Part shown: positions 49,201 to 59,974 of the stretch, piece by piece | Numbering within the stretch: position 1 is the first letter of the stretch | Layout of the letters: each line of letters starts with the position of its first letter | From: Sesamum alatum | Taxonomy: Eukaryota; Streptophyta; Magnoliopsida; Lamiales; Pedaliaceae | Direction: 5' to 3' | DNA length: 64,000 nt | Assembly (NCBI GenBank): GCA_034509735.1 | Contig: JACGWO010000001.1 | Location: forward strand, 9,006,854-9,070,853 | Program-made: the position numbers and the translations under genes | Notes under the pieces: generated by a model | What the model saw: the letters and a program-made list of their open reading frames with translations, nothing else | Databases searched by the model: none | Told to the model about the DNA's origin: nothing

Positions 49201-52200
49201 TCAAAAGACCAGCTACAGGAAAGAACCAAGAGTTATGGTTCAATATGATGTATTGTCCGGTGTGCATTATATGGTGAGGAACTACTGCATGGTTGTTTGA
49301 CAGTGTATATATAAGAAAGTAATCTTTATTAATCTATAACGTTCGGATTGAAAAAGTTATAAAATACAGAGTCTTACACAACAAGCTTATATGCAATTAT
49401 TGAGTAGAAATATTTTTCCAATAATATTAGATGAAATCAAGGGATGTCACAACCAAAGGTACTAGAATATTGGTCTATAATTGCAAAAGGGACCAATTAT
49501 ATCAGAATGAACCAAACTTATGCTTTGGTTCTTAAAAATTATTGCATGCACATCATGCTATGTATACCATATCAAACCCAACATGGTAAAGGTAAATGTA
49601 AAAATCTTTTGAGCAATCCCTCCAATATACTTGTGGTCTTTTAAATACTTCTATCTTTTTGCCGAGTTGGAAATGAAATAGTAGAATAGTAGAATAGAAA
49701 TAAAGGAAAACAATCATCTTTTCAACTATTATTACTTTGGACAAAAATAAGGAACTAATTACCATGGATTCATCAATGTTGTTAGTATCACTAGCAGAAG
49801 TGAAAAACTAATTGATTCAAAAATTCAAAAAAGAAAAAGGGAAATCTTCACAAATACATTTGAGAGAAAAGGAGTATTCATGACAGTTAGTATAATTAAG
49901 GGTAAATTACATCTACCTCCCCTGAGGTTTGGCATAATTACAAATACCCCCTTGTTGTTTGAGAAATTACAAATACCCCCCTGAGGTTTGTAACCATCTA
50001 ACGAATAACCCATTACCATCTATTTTTATGGGTAAACTGACGAAAATGCCCTCATGCACTGAATTTTTTTTTATTTAATTCTTAAAATTTTTGGACTACA
50101 ATGCGTAGGGAAAGGTTTCTTAAGTTTTTTACACAGATGAGGAATAATGCAATTTGCCTCAAGTGATTTTTCTACAATTTTAATAAAAAAATTAAGGGCA
50201 AAATGGTCAATTTTCGGCCTTTGGTTAAAAATTACAAACCTCAGGGGGTATTTGTAATTATGCCAAACCTCAGGGGAAGTAGATGTAATTTACCCTATAA
50301 TTAATACTATGGTGATAAATTAAAAAACTATTCATTAAAATGTATCAAATACCAGGACGACAAGAAAATTATATTATTAATCTTTTTAAAATTTTGAAAA
50401 ACTATATAAGTATATCAACACTAGGTCCTGAAAAATGTCACTCATTCTTTGAAACGGGTCTGAAAAATGGGAATGTAGTATGTAGAAAAACCTAAAATGT
50501 TTCCAAATATGGAATGAAATAGTCCTCTTCAACATGCAACAGCATTTTCAGAAGCAGAAAAGCTACATTACCATGTTTTGCATGGGCATATGGACAAGCT
50601 CTTAGGTTCTAAGCAAATCTAATTGCTAATGGAGTGATAATATCTCAGCAATAAAAGGCGCTGATTGAACAACTTGGGGATGTCACGTTTTTTTTTTTTC
50701 TCAAGCAAATTGATAACATTATAGCTAATGAAAGATTATATTAATAATTCTTTCCAGAAATGAATGTGGAAGATGAACCTCTACACATGACACTGGATCA
50801 AGGCATGACATTAAGGAATCAATTGCAACTTGAAAAGGAAGCTTTGGACGGTAAAATTTGCTGATGAAATATCTCAAATATAAACAATCAAACAATAACA
50901 GACTTCATGGGATTGTAACAGGAGTCTAAATTCCAATATGAAACTAATAAATTAGGCAATGATTTCAAATAATATTTAATCAGAAAAAGACATAACTCGG
51001 CACTAAGCAAAAGGAGAATGTTAGACGAAACCACCTTTGATCAAAAAGTAATCAGACTTCAAACTGATTCATAAAGAGTATGCTAAGGGCTCAGTTAAGG
51101 CCTTTTTGAGATACAACAGATCAGCAAAGCTGAAACATGTCATTTGCTTTTCATGACTTCTTTGTTGTTTGCATGATAAAACATGGGTGAAACCCTATAC
51201 AACTAAAATACCAAGAATCCAAATCCAAATTGACGGTAAAAGCAAGCAGGCTGGGTGCAGTTTTGAGTATGAAGAGAAGAGGTTGACATGTGTCATGATT
51301 TTGATGCCGATAAAATTCTTCATTGATATTAGTAGTAACAAGCAAAATTCCTTGAAAGTAAAATTCCAATCAGAATTAGTTTTTGAGTCCTTTTTTCTTT
51401 GCTAGTCATGCATCTACAAAGATCTTTAAAGATAAAAAGTACTTGTATACCCCAATATTTCACCACCATCATCGCATAATGCACAAACACGATCAAACAT
51501 TTCATCTTTGTCTGCATCACTTGTATGATCATGATCATGAATATCCATGTCATCCTTATAAACTCTGGATTTTCTTTTTTTCCCCTGGTCTATTTTCCTG
51601 CAAAACAGAGTGCGGGCCCTGGGTTAAGAAATTAGAAAAGATCACGTGTGAGAGATTCTGCAAAAAAGTTCATAGCTTTTGGGACTTACGTCACAAAAAG
51701 CTTTCCTTTTTCCACACACTTCATAAAGAAAAGCAGGCAGATTCTGTTTCATAAACCAACTTGTTATCAACGGAATTAACACAAAGCAAACCAGTTACCA
51801 CTATAACAAGTTGCACATATCAAAATAACTTGTACTACTAGTGGAAGTTGTCGGAGAGTCAATTTGAAACATAATTCTTCAGCAACAAGTACAGGAATAG
51901 ACCCAGAAAACGTAAAAGAAACCATAAGAAATTCATACTATCATGGAAAGCCAAGCTAATTGATAAATTAGAATACTGCAGATCACACTTAATCAATTCG
52001 CATGTAAGCCTCAGACCACAAGGTTTACTTATGGATTACCATCCGAAGCGCCAAAAACATGATTTATACCATATGAAATGAATCAAGAACATATACTTAT
52101 CTAGTGAACCTTGGCTTTTGCAATATCTCTATCCCTTAAAGCAGCTTCTTTCATCCATTCCATGTGGTCCACAAGATCATTCTTGGAGGGAGGAACCTCA

Positions 52201-52739
52201 TATGTACTGCATGCAGGTAAATTAGTAAGTGGCAGACAGAATAATCAAACAAATTAAGGAAGAGTTCCAGTGAACAATTAATATAAAACTATGAATGCGT
52301 ACCTAAAGGTTTTCCGAATATGTTTCCATAACGCTTCCCCAGATTCCTCCTCCAAGTTCTTTTTAACAAAGTGGAGACAGTGAACTGCGATCAAGACACT
52401 CCTAACAATAACTTCATAACTCTTTCGTGGTCTTTGGAGCTTTATCCATGTTTCATACTTGGCATCCGCAAGGACATAAATTTCCGGAAGGACATAAGAA
52501 AGCTCAAATTTCCACGCAATAACCTTCCTATAGATTTGTCTACGCCCATCCTCCACCATGGCACGCAGAAATGCATGTTCAGTCGGTTCCAGTTTCTGTC
52601 CACCATATCCCACACCCTCACAGTCATTCCAGAGAAGGGGTAACCTCGAAAACGAAATGGGCACTTCCTTAGTATCAACAAAATAATAGTTCGTCACATA
52701 GTCTTCAACAATTTCACCCTCTTCATCCGATGATGCCAT
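38333..52739 (-). CDS. EDM2-like PHD-finger / methyltransferase-like chromatin regulator, two small frame breaks
   Basis: Eighteen exons: 52303-52739, 52110-52206, 51690-51743, 51451-51597, 49070-49166, 48858-48956, 47044-47291, 46841-46929, 46291-46770, 46050-46197, 45559-45660, 44858-44950, 41544-41585, 39949-40059, 39101-39172, 38888-39006, 38740-38803 and 38333-38614; about 926 aa. The start MASSDEEGEIVEDYV-TNYYF and VIAWKFELSYVLPEI are EDM2-like. PHD-type zinc fingers span about residues 225-395 (VCALCDDGGEILGCEGRC, CFICGRLGSSD, CSVCTQGED, AVCRRCPKAYHRKC). The C-terminal half has a methyltransferase-like fold (VDFCCGSNDFS, GLNPPYGV). In Arabidopsis, EDM2 acts in the nucleus on H3K9 methylation and on correct transcript processing of genes with intronic repeats, including RPP7. 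An A7 run (51575-51581) and a missing G near 46876-46881 shift the frame and cancel in total length. Shorter than Arabidopsis EDM2; it may be an EDL-type paralogue. Confidence 0.88.
42267..43010. repeat. Near-identical direct duplication of about 150 bp in an EDM2-like intron
   Basis: Blocks 42267-42413 and 42858-43007 share TTTACTAAAGCACTTCGATA, GTAAACCACTACTAGGCATC and GCTAAATGCAAAAAGGGTGA with only a 3-base insertion and few changes, 590 bp apart. Weaker repetition (CAACTAATTTTTTCAGATGC) occurs at about 41910 and 42220. The intron (41586-44857) also holds an (AT)n run near 43262-43290. No gene seen. Confidence 0.85.
49900..50295. mobile_element. Mutator-like MITE in an EDM2-like intron
   Basis: A 396-bp element with ends GGGTAAATTACATCTACCTC and its inverse GATGTAATTTACCC. 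The inner arm AGGTTTGGCATAATTACAAA is also mirrored. A perfect 9-bp duplication TATAATTAA flanks it (49891-49899, 50296-50304). It lies in the 2.3-kb intron between exons 51451-51597 and 49070-49166. Confidence 0.9.
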
Positions 52740-53640
52740 ATTATCCACTACGCCGGGATACAGAAAACACTGCATTCCAGTTATCATCCCATCAAAAAAT
52801 CGAAGTTCCCTAACCCAGTATGCAAATAATCATCCAACATATTACAAAATTCCAGCCAAACTCACTATACCCAGAGAAAAATCCACATAACAGAAAAGGG
52901 TTTTTTTCTCCTGCTTAACCTAAAATCAGAAATGGAAGGAGCAAAACAAGTAGGAATAACTAGTACATACTATAGTATCTCCAAGCCTCTTCAGTAAGTT
53001 GGAATTTTCATCCAGAAAATCGAAGCAAGAGAAATGCGTGGTGAAAACTGAAAACACAGCTAGCGTCTCTAAGTTTAGGCGCGTAGATCATAGCGATACG
53101 GCCACCAAGAATTAAACAAAAAACACACACAAACACACACACACACTTAGAATCATTGGATATCTGAAAATAGAAAAAAGAAAAGTTCCTTGGTCACCTT
53201 GATCAAAAGCAGATGGCGTGAGTAAAAGAACAAAAAGAAAATGGGGGGGAGTGAGATAGAAAGAGAAACAGGGAGAGTTTGAAGATGAGAAAAAACAAGT
53301 TGAAGTTAAGGTGTAGCAGATTTCTTCAATTCTTCTTCCTCATCTTCCATTATTATCCTGCATGTCACGTTCTCTACGTGTGTTCTTTGTGCACACAGTG
53401 CGTGTGTATGTATGTGAGAGAGAGAGAGAGTTGCAGTCTGCGGGACGTCAACTGCTGCCACTGCAAATGCTGCATTGAGAGAGAGAGACAGAGAGAGACA
53501 GAGACAGAGGGAAAACTGGAAAAGGGAGTTGGTACGGTTTTGGATTTTGCTTTTTTTGTAGAAATAAGCCCAATAATTGACAATTCAATGCAAATAGTTA
53601 AGATTTCTTCTTTATGACAGAATTCTTCCCTTTCTTTGGT
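52740..53640. other. 5' leader and promoter region of the EDM2-like gene
   Basis: The upstream in-frame Met at 52787 is not preferred, because EDM2 proteins begin at MASSD. Microsatellites are present: (AC)n near 53128-53147 and (GA)n near 53416-53432 and 53476-53512. No second gene is evident. Confidence 0.4.
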
Positions 53641-54600
53641 TTTATTTCCCCAATATTTTTCAGACATTGAGAAAATAAAACCAAACATAATATTACTCAA
53701 AACACTTTTACTGAGTGTTTTTGCACGTTCTCTCATATATACATACATCCACCTACAAATAAACAATTATTATATATATATATATATTTATAAAAATATA
53801 TAAAAGAAACATGATTTGACAATGAATAATATTTTGTCTCCTAATATACAACACAATACATATAAAAATAAATAAATATTACTATATACATATATAAAAA
53901 TATATAAAAGAGACATGATTTGACAATGAACAGTGTTTTTTGTCTCCCAATATATAACATAATACATACAATATATTTTTACACTATTTAAAATTAACTC
54001 CAAAAACAAATTTAAACATACACTATATCTCTAACACACACTTATTTATCTCTATTTTTCTCTCTCTATCTCCACAAATCAAAACAAAACAAACTAAAAA
54101 TAAAACCAATCACTATGCTTGTGTTTGGTTTTTTGGAATGTTTTTGTTTTGTTTTGTGGAGATATTGAGAGGAAAAAAAATAAGTGTGTTATAGAAATGG
54201 TGTATGTTTGAATTTGTTTTTTAAATTAATTTTAAATAGTGTAAAAAATATATTGTATGTATTGTATTATATATTTGGAGACAAAAAACACTGTTCATTG
54301 TCAAATCATGAATCTTTTATATATTTTTATATATGGATATAGTAATATTTGATTTTTTTATGTATTGTGTTGTATATTGAGAGACAAAAAAAAAATACTA
54401 TTTATTGTCAAATCATGTATCTTTTATATATTTTTATAAATATATATGTATATAATAATATTTATTTATTTATAAATAAATGTATGTATACATAGGAGAA
54501 CGGGCCAAAATACACAGTAAAATATTTTAGATAATATTATGTTTAATTTTGTTTTCTCACAATCTCATAAACGGTTGAAAAATGAAACCAAACAAAGGGA
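53641..54600. mobile_element. Large foldback element, about 0.95 kb
   Basis: Nearly the whole block is one inverted repeat with its centre near 54115. The left arm has two internal copies of ATGATTTGACAATGAA...TTTGTCTCC, and the right arm mirrors both. Outer ends share CCCTTT(C/G)TTTGGTTT with their inverse AAACCAAACAAAGGG. No target duplication or ORF is apparent, so the class is undecided. It sits about 0.9 kb upstream of the EDM2-like start codon. 54601-54980 is AT-rich with nothing else seen. Confidence 0.75.
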
Positions 54601-54983
54601 ATATATTTTCAATTTAGGGCTTAATAAACCAAAAAAAGAATTCCGACTTTTTTTCCCTATATATATATCTATGTAGCTATACTATTTAATAAAGACGAGA
54701 CCACTAGACTAACTAATTTTGGGGATGAAATATTTATTGGTAACATTACCCTTAAATATTTATTTATTTACAAAATTGCCATTTTTTAATAAATTAAATC
54801 TCTCAATAATTTTATATTCATTAATGTTTAATACTATTTTATTTTATCAATTTTGGTTAATTACTTAATTCTTTTATTTAATTAGACAAAATTATAATAA
54901 AATTTTAAATTATAGATACATATCGAATGTATTTCAATCGTTGATGTAAATTTATTTCTTGACTCTATTATTCATGCTTATCG

Positions 54984-55165
54984 GGGTCTCGCAGCACCAT
55001 AATGGTCGAAGTATTTTCAATGAAATCCTAACATCAAATGAGGACTAACTTGCAAAGCAGGAGTTAACACTCCAACGCTTAAATAAATAATATTCTTACT
55101 TCTTATTGAAGAAATAGAGGAAAAGCTAGAATGAGCATGAGAATAATGGTTAATATTTTATATAT
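54984..55165. repeat. LTR fragment of the 7753-8783 family
   Basis: Shares CAGCACCATAATGG, AGGACTAACTTGCAAA and GTTAACACTCCAA blocks in order with the LTR at 7753-8783; the rest of the LTR is missing. Confidence 0.6.
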
Positions 55166-55169
55166 ACTA

Positions 55170-55944
55170 ATATATAAAGAAAAGACATTCCACACTCACA
55201 AACAGCGATTAATAACACTGCTACAATATTTTTTGTAAAGTCAAAAATGTCCTTCTACCGATAATATAAATAACTTATGTAACTTTCAAATCTTACATTA
55301 ATTGATAAATTAATTTCTTTTCTTTCTTTCTATTTCTGTTTAATGTGATGTATTGGTTTATATTTTGCTCTTATTTATATTAATACAATTTAAAGCACGA
55401 AATAATATTTATTATATGCACGCAGAGACGACGTACCCCAATGATTAGTATAAAAAGAAAACTCCGTTTTTACTCATAAAGAGCGGTTACTTACACCGCG
55501 ACACCAATTTTTTGTTATGTCAATAACACCCCTATGTTGGTTTCTTTTCTTTCTTTCTTTCTTCCTTTCTTTTTTTTTTTTTTTGAAAAAGTGATGTTTT
55601 GGTTTATATATATATTTTTTTATTTATAATATATTTCTTACGTAGGGACGACGTGCTACGTCAACTAATACTATTATAAAGAGAATAGGGTTTTTAAACT
55701 CATAGTGGTAGTTTTGATATCACTACACCAAATTATAATAATACCAAAATGCTCTTCAACTTCCCAACTCATGTTGAATTAACAACTTAATCAAGTTTTT
55801 TAGAAAATAAATTCCATGCGATTACATGTACTCAAAATTTAAATGCACTCTCATTTTTAAGTTTATTGTTAATAGAAATAGAAATAACATAATAGTATTT
55901 TTGTTGCATGTATATATAATCATTGTTATCAATATAACATATTG
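55170..55944. repeat. Degenerate tandem repeats of about 240 bp
   Basis: Three loose copies (near 55190, 55430 and 55640) share GAGACGACGT or GGGACGACGT, a TATAAAGA block and an ACTCATAAAGAG-like block followed by TTGATATCAC/TTACACCGCGACACCAA-like text. They may be diverged ends of a rolling-circle or other element. No gene. Confidence 0.35.
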
Positions 55945-56180
55945 ATGCGTACTGGTATCCAACAACACAAAAAGTCGAGGGATCTTCATGAAAATTCCAA
56001 AATAATTGGGACTAACCTATAAAGAGTGGTTAGCACTCTAATGCTTAAGTCAATAATGTCTTTTCTGAATAAAATGAATGGAAAAATCGAATCTAAATGA
56101 AAATAATAGTAAAGTGCGACCGTGCAGTGATAAATTTGTGTATAGTGAGCTTGAAATCACTGAAAATTTGAGAGAATGTG
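55945..56180. repeat. LTR fragment of the 7753-8783 family, terminus intact
   Basis: Begins TGCGTACTGG like 7753 and keeps the GTGGTTAGCACTC and TTAAGTCAATAATG blocks before breaking off near the gag remnant that follows. Confidence 0.6.
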
Positions 56181-56279
56181 ACTGAAAATGCCTTTTTGGT
56201 CTCCTATCTTGACCACGATCTCGTCCCCTAGAGTTTGACCATTCTCCATTTTTCATGGAATTCATCTCTTCCTTGTCTA

Positions 56280-57189
56280 TGTATTTTTTGTGTCACCTAC
56301 ATCAACTGTTCAACATAGTTAGGTGGATCCCTCGCGAGCGCGGACGCTAGCGGTCCCTTTTTCAATCTGTGGATCAATATACTAATCATCATGTCGATTC
56401 ACAAATCCTGCACCTTTAACGTCTCATTGTTGAACCTTTCCATAAAGTTTTTCAAAGACTCGTTCTCCTTTTGCTTGATCGTGAATAGGTAGGTCGCGGG
56501 CCTTTTCGCTTTCTTTTACTGGCAAAGTGCAAGGTAAACTTTTGCACCAGTTGTTCGTAAGACTCAATGCTCACATTGGCCAAACTAGTAAACCATTCTT
56601 GCACTTTTCCTGTCAAGGTAGTAACAAACAATTTAGCATTAATGGAACAAGATTGCCCAAATAAATTCATTACCAACTCAAAAGCGGTGACATGCTCTTG
56701 AGGGTCCGTTGTGCCATCATATTTGGGTAAGTGAGGAAGTCGAAAAGCTGGATCAACTACTTTCGTTAAGATTTTGTTCGAGAATGGGGAATTCCTATTC
56801 TAATCCACGATCTCTCCATTTCTTTTAAGTTCATTAATTTGCAATCCCAATCTTTCAATTTGCCTTCCCACTTCATCAACCTCGGCCCTTGAGAATGTGG
56901 GCTCTCTCATTTTCTCTCGTCCAATCGAAGTCGCGTCAGAAATCTCTATTTCCTTGCCTTTTCCAGGCGCGTGCTCCAGTTGGTCGAGCTCTGCCTCCCT
57001 GAACAACTGTCTTTTAGCTTCCTCTCTCGCGATCGGGGTGGCGTTCCTTTTCTCGTACTCTGCGACTACATTCTTGCTACCCTTTGTAAGCATTTTCTCT
57101 AACTCTGCTCTAGTCATCTGCACTATCTGCATATCCTGCCTTTGAGGTGTCTCTTCCACTATCGGTTCCTTGTGCGACGTTCCTTCCAT
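56280..57189 (-). pseudogene. Ty3/gypsy gag remnant (element B)
   Basis: The frame opens at ATG 57189 and reads a charged coiled-coil-like N-terminus (REEAKRQLFREAELDQLEH, ERLGLQINELKRNGEIVD). A TAG stop near 56800 interrupts. It then continues LPHLPKYDGTTDPQEHVTAF, NAKLFVTTLTGKVQEWF and SYEQLVQKFTLHFAS, the retrotrans_gag core. A frameshift follows near 56520 and the text NESLKNFMERFNNETLKV completes the block. There is no protease or reverse transcriptase in this copy. It is bounded by the LTR-like sequence on its right. Confidence 0.75.
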
Positions 57190-57233
57190 CTCGAGCTTCT
57201 TCTCTTATCAGAGTTTTCCACAGACGACGCCAA

Positions 57234-57650
57234 TTGATCCGAGTCGAATACTCGATCTTAGGAGTTAGTCTAGGGCTACTTCAATATCCTCCAAGTCGCT
57301 TGATCTAGCAACTCGTCCCAGACAGTGAGGTTCCTAAGAAGAGAGCAAACGTGAGTCTAGTCGGGATAGTCCTTGGCAAAGACCCTCTGATGCTTAAGTC
57401 AGATAGTGTTCGAGATAGAGGAAATCAACCAAGAGTAGTTACAGCTGTAATAAATGCACAAATACCTGTAATAAACGTGAGTGTCATCTATTTATAGGGC
57501 CATGTGTATGGATTTATCTGATCCACGTGGTGCAATATTGGCGATTTCTTACTAATCAGATCGACAGCCTCCAGTGGACCCACGCGGTCGGGTCGAAGGT
57601 CCGGGTCTGGTCGAGCGTACTCGACCTGACTGAAAAGTCCGAAGTGAATC
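57234..57650 (-). repeat. LTR of gypsy element B (5' LTR), approximate outer end
   Basis: On the minus strand it carries a TATA box (CTATAAATAGATGAC near 57484-57499) and leads into TTGGCGTCGTCTGTGGAAAA (57214-57233), the usual leader immediately after a gypsy 5' LTR. The gag start follows 25 bp later. The outer end is judged from where element A coding text stops, near 57650. Confidence 0.55.
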
Positions 57651-59460
57651 ATAGGTCTCCTGCTGGTGGTGTGGTCAAACTCCATGACTGCCCTGACAGC
57701 ACGGGCATGTGCTCGCCTAGCCCTTTTGGAGTCCCCATCAGCTGGTCCTCATACTATCATGTGGATTACCCCTTTAGTAATGATTTTCTCCCGGCTCAGT
57801 TCCTCGGCTTGGAATTTTTCCTTTTTGTGCTCCTTCTTAAGAGGATCAACAACTTGCTCCTCACTCATGTGGGAGTCACGATGGTGGGGAACGTTCCCCC
57901 CTTTGCTCATGTCGTCGATCCTTGTCGACGTAGTCCTTTAGGTAGCCGGTTTAGATGAGTCGTTATATCTCCTGTCTCAGCTCTCGACACATGTTGGTAT
58001 CGTGTCTATATTCCGTTTGGTACCTGCATAAATATTTATATTTAGGAAGTTGGTGGCCTTCCCCGAGCCCTTAGGCCATTATAGAGCATGATGTTGGTCT
58101 ATGGTCATAAGCATTTATGTCGGATTGGTGATAAGCGGGGTGGTGCTCGTTCTTTGGATCGAGAGGATTGAACAACCCTATAGGTTTTCCCATGCTTCTG
58201 GCGGAGGAGGAAGTCTCAGCATCCCTCCGTCTATCCCAGTTGTCTCCCTTCTTTACCAGCCTGACATCTTAGAGATTCATGAGCAGGTAGGTTTGAAGGT
58301 GCCCTGAAGTGAGCAAGGAGTTCTTTTGCCATGATATAAGCGCTGAATGAATGCCTCGCTCAGCAGGCAAGACTTTTTTTCTTTCCTCTTGGAGTTCCAC
58401 CACTTCTTTTTGGGGCTAAATTCATTTTGACCTCGTGTGATATGGGAAAATATTAAAAAAAGCCCCATGAAAAATTAAATATGAAAAATCACCCCTATGT
58501 TATGAACAATGACTCATACTGCTTCCTAATCAACCTGGACTTATTTTTTCAAAAATAATGACTAAAATACCCCTCTAAATATAGGTAATTTATATATGTT
58601 TACCTATTATTATAATTTATAATTTAAAAATTAATAATAAATCCCTGCCTTCCTCCCTTCCCCCACTACCTACCCTCCTCCCCACTCCACCCCTTTCGCC
58701 CCTCGTAGAGCCCCCCTCCCCCTGTGTGTTGCCCAGACCAATTTCTGGTTTGGGCGACTAGTATCGTCCAGAGGCGGCGGGCGATGCAATTGCCCAGTCG
58801 AGGGTGACACCGCCGTTGCCTTTTTTTATTTAAATTCATTTAAATTATACATACAATAATATTTTATTATGTTATTATATAATACTATATTATATAATAT
58901 TACATTAATATATTATATATTAGATTAGGCAGGTAGAGATAAGGGCAAAAATATAAAAAAAAAAAGACACTTTTTAGACCTCTAACAATAGGGGGGTTTC
59001 ATATCACAGGGAGTGTAATTGATACTTTAATTTTTACAGCGGGTTCTTTAAACATTCCCATTATCACAGGGGCGGATCTTTGTATTTTCCCCCTTCATTT
59101 TTTAGGGAGCGGTAGTACTTAGAAGGCTCCTGGGTGTTGCCTACTTGCTAGCGGGGTCAGCAACTATAGATCCGTCCTGCTGCAGTGCAGCGGGGATTGG
59201 TGGATCAATTCTATGGTCATTAGGTGCTTTTTCCCGTTGATAAGGTTGTCCTGCTCTGCTGGTTTGGAATCCTTAGAGGATGGAGTTGATGGTCTCCACA
59301 ATGAATTGACGAAACAGCTCGTAGAAGAACGAGTTGACGACAACAAGTAGGGTTGCCAGATTGAACATGGGAGCTGGGACATTGAGTCCTCCAAGTACTT
59401 GTTCTTGAGGTGGGATAGCAATACTGCCCTTGGGACTCTTTAGATGAATGCTTGAGGGGT
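57651..59460 (-). pseudogene. Ty3/gypsy gag remnant (element A), interrupted twice
   Basis: Minus-strand text near 59200-59440 reads like a gag N-terminus (ELFRQFIVETINSI). After a non-coding insertion at 58444-59093 it resumes, and near 57910-58030 gives a gag C-terminal block (HDTNMCRELRQEI, LKDYVDKDRR). 57650-57760 gives KRARRAHARAVRAVMEFDH, the gag-protease linker typical of these elements. It ends abruptly at the LTR of element B. Stops and frameshifts throughout. Confidence 0.6.
58444..59093. mobile_element. Non-coding insertion with GC-rich core (member 3 by structure)
   Basis: Ends GGGAAAATATTAAAAAAAG and GTATTTTCCCCC are imperfect inverted repeats. An AT-rich shell encloses a GC-rich core at about 58640-58830 (pyrimidine-rich CCTCCC runs, then GGCGGCGGGCGATG). 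The layout parallels 26190-27305 and 28695-30659, but I could not align the sequences. No target duplication seen. Confidence 0.4.
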
Positions 59461-59940
59461 ATCAATATTGTATACATTTATTATATTTTTAGAAAAGTAT
59501 TTTTGCTTTCATTAGTTTATGTGCAATTTTTCTTTAACTGTAACTAACCTTTGGTTTATATTTTATTTAAAATTAACGTATATAATCAATTAACTTTTTA
59601 AAATTATTTAATTACATAGGCATACGTAGTTAGTACTAATAAGTGTGGCACATCCTATATATATATAATTTTTAAAAAAAATTAAAAAAAAACATTTATA
59701 TAAAAGTACCAAAAAGTATATATATTAAGATGATAAGTATATAAACATTTTGATTTATAAAACAATATTGAAAAACAAAAATAATCAATAATGTTGAAAA
59801 AATAAAAAGTACATGAGAAAAAAAATAATTATCAAAAGAAAGTTATGAAAAACTATGATAAATAAAAAAAATTAATTAATTTAAAAATAAATGACAGAGC
59901 AACTGAGACATATAATAAGGTTTCTGGAGGTTTGGTGAAG
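59461..59940. other. AT-rich 5' flank of the ankyrin-BTB gene
   Basis: Long A/T runs with no coding or repeat structure that I can support. The gene's promoter should lie in the right part, but no clear TATA box is distinguishable from the AT-rich background. Confidence 0.3.
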
Positions 59941-59955
59941 ATGGGGAGTGAGTGA
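59941..59955 (+). promoter_or_regulatory. Possible upstream ORF (four codons)
   Basis: ATG GGG AGT GAG TGA lies 20 bp before the chosen start codon and in another frame. If transcribed, it could modestly reduce translation of the main ORF. Its presence in the mRNA depends on the unknown transcription start. Confidence 0.3.
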
Positions 59956-59974
59956 GTTGAAGTTGAAGTTGAAT

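Noticed and set aside
53279..53766. ORFs rich in Arg/Glu or Ser/Leu near the GA repeats
   Set aside because: They derive from GAGAGA microsatellites in the promoter or leader of the EDM2-like gene.
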